NCBI GenBank assembly: GCA_006386115.1
Contig: VFIW01000007.1
Location: 902,693-966,692 of the forward strand
From: Globisporangium splendens
Lineage: Eukaryota > Oomycota > Peronosporomycetes > Pythiales > Pythiaceae
Direction of reading: 5' to 3'
Length of the DNA: 64,000 nucleotides
A program made the position numbers and the translations under genes. Each line of letters opens with the position of its first letter. The first letter of the stretch is position 1. Under the pieces are notes generated by a model that worked only from the letters and a program-made list of their open reading frames with translations, was not told the origin of the DNA and searched no databases. Of this stretch, positions 61,250 through 64,000 are shown piece by piece.

Positions 61250-64000
61250 TGATGTTCTCGCTGGGATTGTTTGCTGGAGCCAGTCGCCAGTGCAGATGCA
61301 TGTGGCTGCTGCTATTGCTGTTACATGTCCTCACCTTGGACGATGCGCATGCTGCGGTCTCCCCTTCGGTCATGAACTCTATCCCGAGCAAGTTGTCTTT
61401 ACGTCGTCAACATGGCTGTCGGCGTGCGAACTGCATAGCGCTTGTGCTCATATCCTTGTCTGCTACGCAACAACGTGCCGCAATGTGTGCTTAGTGCGCT
61501 GGAACTTTGACGATGGCACGGACGGCTGGGCACAGTCGACGCCGATGGAAATGAGCATCGAGGTGGACGCGATCAACGGGAACCTGCGCGGCATCGTGCT
61601 GCCCAACAGCAAGTTCGGTCGTGCGTTCGTGGGTTCACCCGAGTTGCGGGTCGAAGTGCGCGCCGACGAGCGCGATCACCTCGTGTTTCGCATGAAGTAC
61701 GTCGGTCAGTGTGACCGCGGGATGGTGTCTCTGGAGCGGAACGCGAAAGAGCCGAGCGTCGATCCTGGTCCAAGGCGCGAGCGCACGGTGTTTCATGACC
61801 CAGTCGATATCCCGTTCAACGTGCGCGACAATGGCGTGGACAGCGATTTGCACTATATCCCGATCTGGAAGCACATCACAGGCACCGTCCATCGCGTGCG
61901 GTTCTATCCATGCATCGCGTCCCCAAAGACCATGGACCAGACTTCAAGTCAGCAGTTTGGACAGACTTTCCACATCGACTGGATCGCATTCGCCAAAGGC
62001 AAGATGCTGCTTAACTTGCTTAGCCTAGAACTTGGTATTGTCGCTTTCTCATATCTCAATCCTGCCGATATCTACATGTAGCTCCGGTGATCACCAAGGT
62101 GCGCGGATGCATTGATCGCTACTACCAAGAAAACGACGACACTGCAATCATGAACTGCACCGAGCACCCGCGGTTCACGAACGGCTACCATCACAACACG
62201 GCATTCGAGTGCTTTCCGATGGCTTTGCCGTTGGCGTCGACCTACAATTGCATGCGCGACGGCGACGACCATCGCATCGCGGTCAGCGGCAAGCACTTTG
62301 AAAAATCCGACGCGATCGTTACCATTGATGGCGTCGAATGCCTCGAGGTCGTGCACGTGGTTCCTGAGACCGAACTCGAGTGCTTGCTTCCGCCGGCGTC
62401 CTCGCAGTGGCTCGCGAACCCAGTGTATCCGTCCAAAGTCCGCGTCCAGAATGGACAACTGCACGATCTGGCTGACAAAGTCGCACTGCTTTCTTACGTT
62501 GCACCTGTGCGTGCACTCCCGATTCCCATCGTCTTGAATGTCGCGGCTCATGCGCTCGATGTGAATTGGGCGGCACCAAGCGATATCTGGGAAGCCATGA
62601 CTGTCACGGGATATCGCGTACGCTGGAAGAAATGCACGGATGCTGGGTACTCAGAAGCAAGTGAGGTGATCTTGGGCAATGTCACGTCCACGACGCTGAT
62701 TGCGCTCGAGCGCAATACGAGCTACCAGGTCCAAGTGACGGTCTTGACCGAAGATTACCGCGAACGGCAGCGTTGGCAGGATTTGGATCTCTATGGACGA
62801 CGTGCAATGTTGGAGAATGCTGTCCTTGGACTCGAATCTCCGTCTTCGACGTGCACAACGGCGCTCACAGTCAGTAAAGTGTCCGATAATGGCGCTGGCA
62901 AAACCGAAGTCAGACTCTAGTGCGTGTCGTACTGCTCCATGTAGATTTCACGTTTCCCAGGTTTGAAGCGCGGCTGCTTACAAATGTGAGCGCATCGACG
63001 GCGACTCCACTTACGAAGCCCACACTTGGACCAACGGGGGAGTTGGAAACCAAGACCATTTCGGACTCTACGTCAATGGCCACACCAATGTACGGAAATT
63101 GGTTCATCGTCATGCTTGTGTGGATGGCTACAGCCGACTCTTGTGTGCGTTGTCGAATGGCTTTAGATTCAAAATTGCAATGCTTCGGTCACGTGCTGTG
63201 ATAGGTACAATCCCGATGCCGTTGGTTCCGAGACGGCTTCATGCACATTCGTATCCTCTGAGACCGAAACACGCGTGTCGACGTATATAAACCGCAAAAC
63301 GGATCGCTCGCAGTCGACCAACGCATCCCACGCGATCCCATTCCCGGCCAAGACAATCCGAAGCTTCAACTCGTCACTCCCGAATGGCGCGTCTGCAATT
63401 GCGCCAGTCACTGGTAGCTGCGGTCCCGCATTGCGTCTGACGTCGTCGCTTTCCTTCCTAACGGGATCTGCATGGTACCCGCGACAAATGAACGTGCGCG
63501 AGGGCTTTGAGACGACTTTCACGTTCTGCATCTCGAATCCATCGACGTTTTGCAAAAATATGGACGACATGTACACGAATTGTCGGTCCAGGGGAGGCGA
63601 CGGCTTTGCGTTCGTAGTGCAAAGTGACCACGAGCTCGCGATCGGAGATGGCGGCATGGAGCTCGGGTACGGCGGACTGCGCAATGCGCTCGCGGTCGAA
63701 TTCGATACCTGGTTCAACTATGAGCAACTCGACGTCTACAAGAACCACGTGAGTGTCCACGCGAGTGGCAAAAACGAGGTGGACGAGGTACGCGCCAACC
63801 ACACGTACGCTCTCGGAGCTACGAGCAATATTCTGGACTTAACCGACGGCCAACACCTTGTCAAGATCCGCTATGACCCCAACCTGGACGACGGCAGCAC
63901 GTGCATCAGCGTCTTTGTAGCAGAGTCCTTGTCATGTGGACTTACCTGGTGACTTGACTTGTGAATGTTGGTTTATCCAGGCTTTTTGAAGATCATTTTG
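61250..64000 (+). CDS. secreted multidomain protein with FN3-like and L-type lectin-like parts (partial)
   Basis: Runs off the right edge. A signal peptide is likely in the frame of 61250-61370 (MWLLLLLLHVLTLDDAHA from 61301). How it joins the next exon is unclear; an acceptor TTAG at about 61494 precedes VRWNFDDGTDGWAQS. That exon ends at 61998 and joins 62082 through an intron with a GC donor. The next part (to about 62870) has Cys-containing IPT-like sequence and an FN3-like domain (GYRVRWKKC, ERNTSYQVQVTV). After a doubtful stretch (62870-63190), 63190-63952 carries a legume/L-type lectin fold pattern (GGDGFAFVVQSD, LGYGGLRNALAVEFDTW, NHVSVHASG). A further intron probably starts about 63950 (GTGACT to ATCCAG). 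Likely an extracellular carbohydrate-binding protein; the exon structure is provisional. Confidence 0.65.
61999..62081 (+). other. GC-AG intron in the lectin-like gene
   Basis: AAAG|GCAAGA donor and CATGTAG acceptor, 83 bases, phase 1. Both sides are well-behaved coding sequence (WIAFAK and APVITKVRG) and no GT donor is near. Confidence 0.65.
62980..63190 (+). pseudogene. possible integrase-core (DDE) relic inside the lectin-like gene
   Basis: In one plus frame the text reads YVNGHTNVRKLVHRHACVDG directly followed by YSRLL, resembling the integrase-core signature (LWHIDGNHKL...VIHGGIDGYSR) of a family of eukaryotic transposon-derived integrases, with Asp of the first position replaced by Asn. 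The piece is about 70 codons, without the rest of the domain. It could instead be ordinary coding sequence of the host gene. Confidence 0.4.

Noticed and set aside
1..64000. tRNA, rRNA or CRISPR features
   Set aside because: I looked for tRNA T-loop patterns (GGTTCGAATCC-like) and regular spaced repeats and found none that fold or repeat properly; a covariance-model scan would be decisive.

Overview
The window is nuclear DNA from a protist with a compact, intron-poor genome, most likely an oomycete of the Saprolegnia/Aphanomyces kind. This rests on dense coding on both strands, short introns (about 70-125 bases, mostly GT-AG), a degenerate tyrosine-kinase-like kinase of a type common in oomycetes, secreted small-family proteins, and 3' ends of non-LTR retrotransposons with zf-RVT and RNase H domains. 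No prokaryotic operon structure is present. The species assignment is inference; the eukaryotic gene structures are read directly.

Left part (1-12.2 kb), housekeeping: GMP synthase (3 exons), a spinster-like MFS transporter, symplekin and the dynactin actin-related protein ARP1 from a shared divergent promoter, then a second MFS transporter, a close paralogue of the first in opposite orientation. At 12.7-14.7 kb a decayed kinase is cut by a 5'-truncated LINE flanked by a perfect 14-base target-site duplication. From 14.8 to 22.3 kb (minus) lies one very long reading frame (IQ motifs, coiled coil, WW-like, SAM-like and Cys/His B-box-like zinc fingers). It is interrupted by isolated in-frame stops and homopolymer-associated frame changes and looks like a recently disabled giant gene.

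Middle part (24.6-39.3 kb), the accessory region: three LCB2-type serine palmitoyltransferase genes (one with an intron, two intronless in a large inverted repeat) interleaved with two almost identical copies of a gene for a secreted protein with an internal repeat. A third, 5'-truncated copy lies at 49.5 kb, and decayed fragments of the same units are scattered between. The spacers hold little else.

Right part (40-64 kb): a decayed FG-nucleoporin-like gene; a CLEC16A-family gene; a leucine-rich-repeat gene with an in-frame TGA and an intron in which 80 bases, including the splice donor, are tandemly triplicated; a three-exon gene split by a second LINE copy; a DDX20/Gemin3-like DEAD-box helicase whose last intron has the hallmarks of a U12-type AT-AC intron; a large FG nucleoporin with two RanBP2-type zinc fingers; an alpha/beta hydrolase; and the start of a secreted gene with FN3-like and L-type-lectin-like parts that runs off the right edge.

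The most notable items are the U12-type intron, the LCB2/secreted-protein amplification, the splice-donor-containing tandem repeat, and several genes whose frame resumes directly after a single stop codon.
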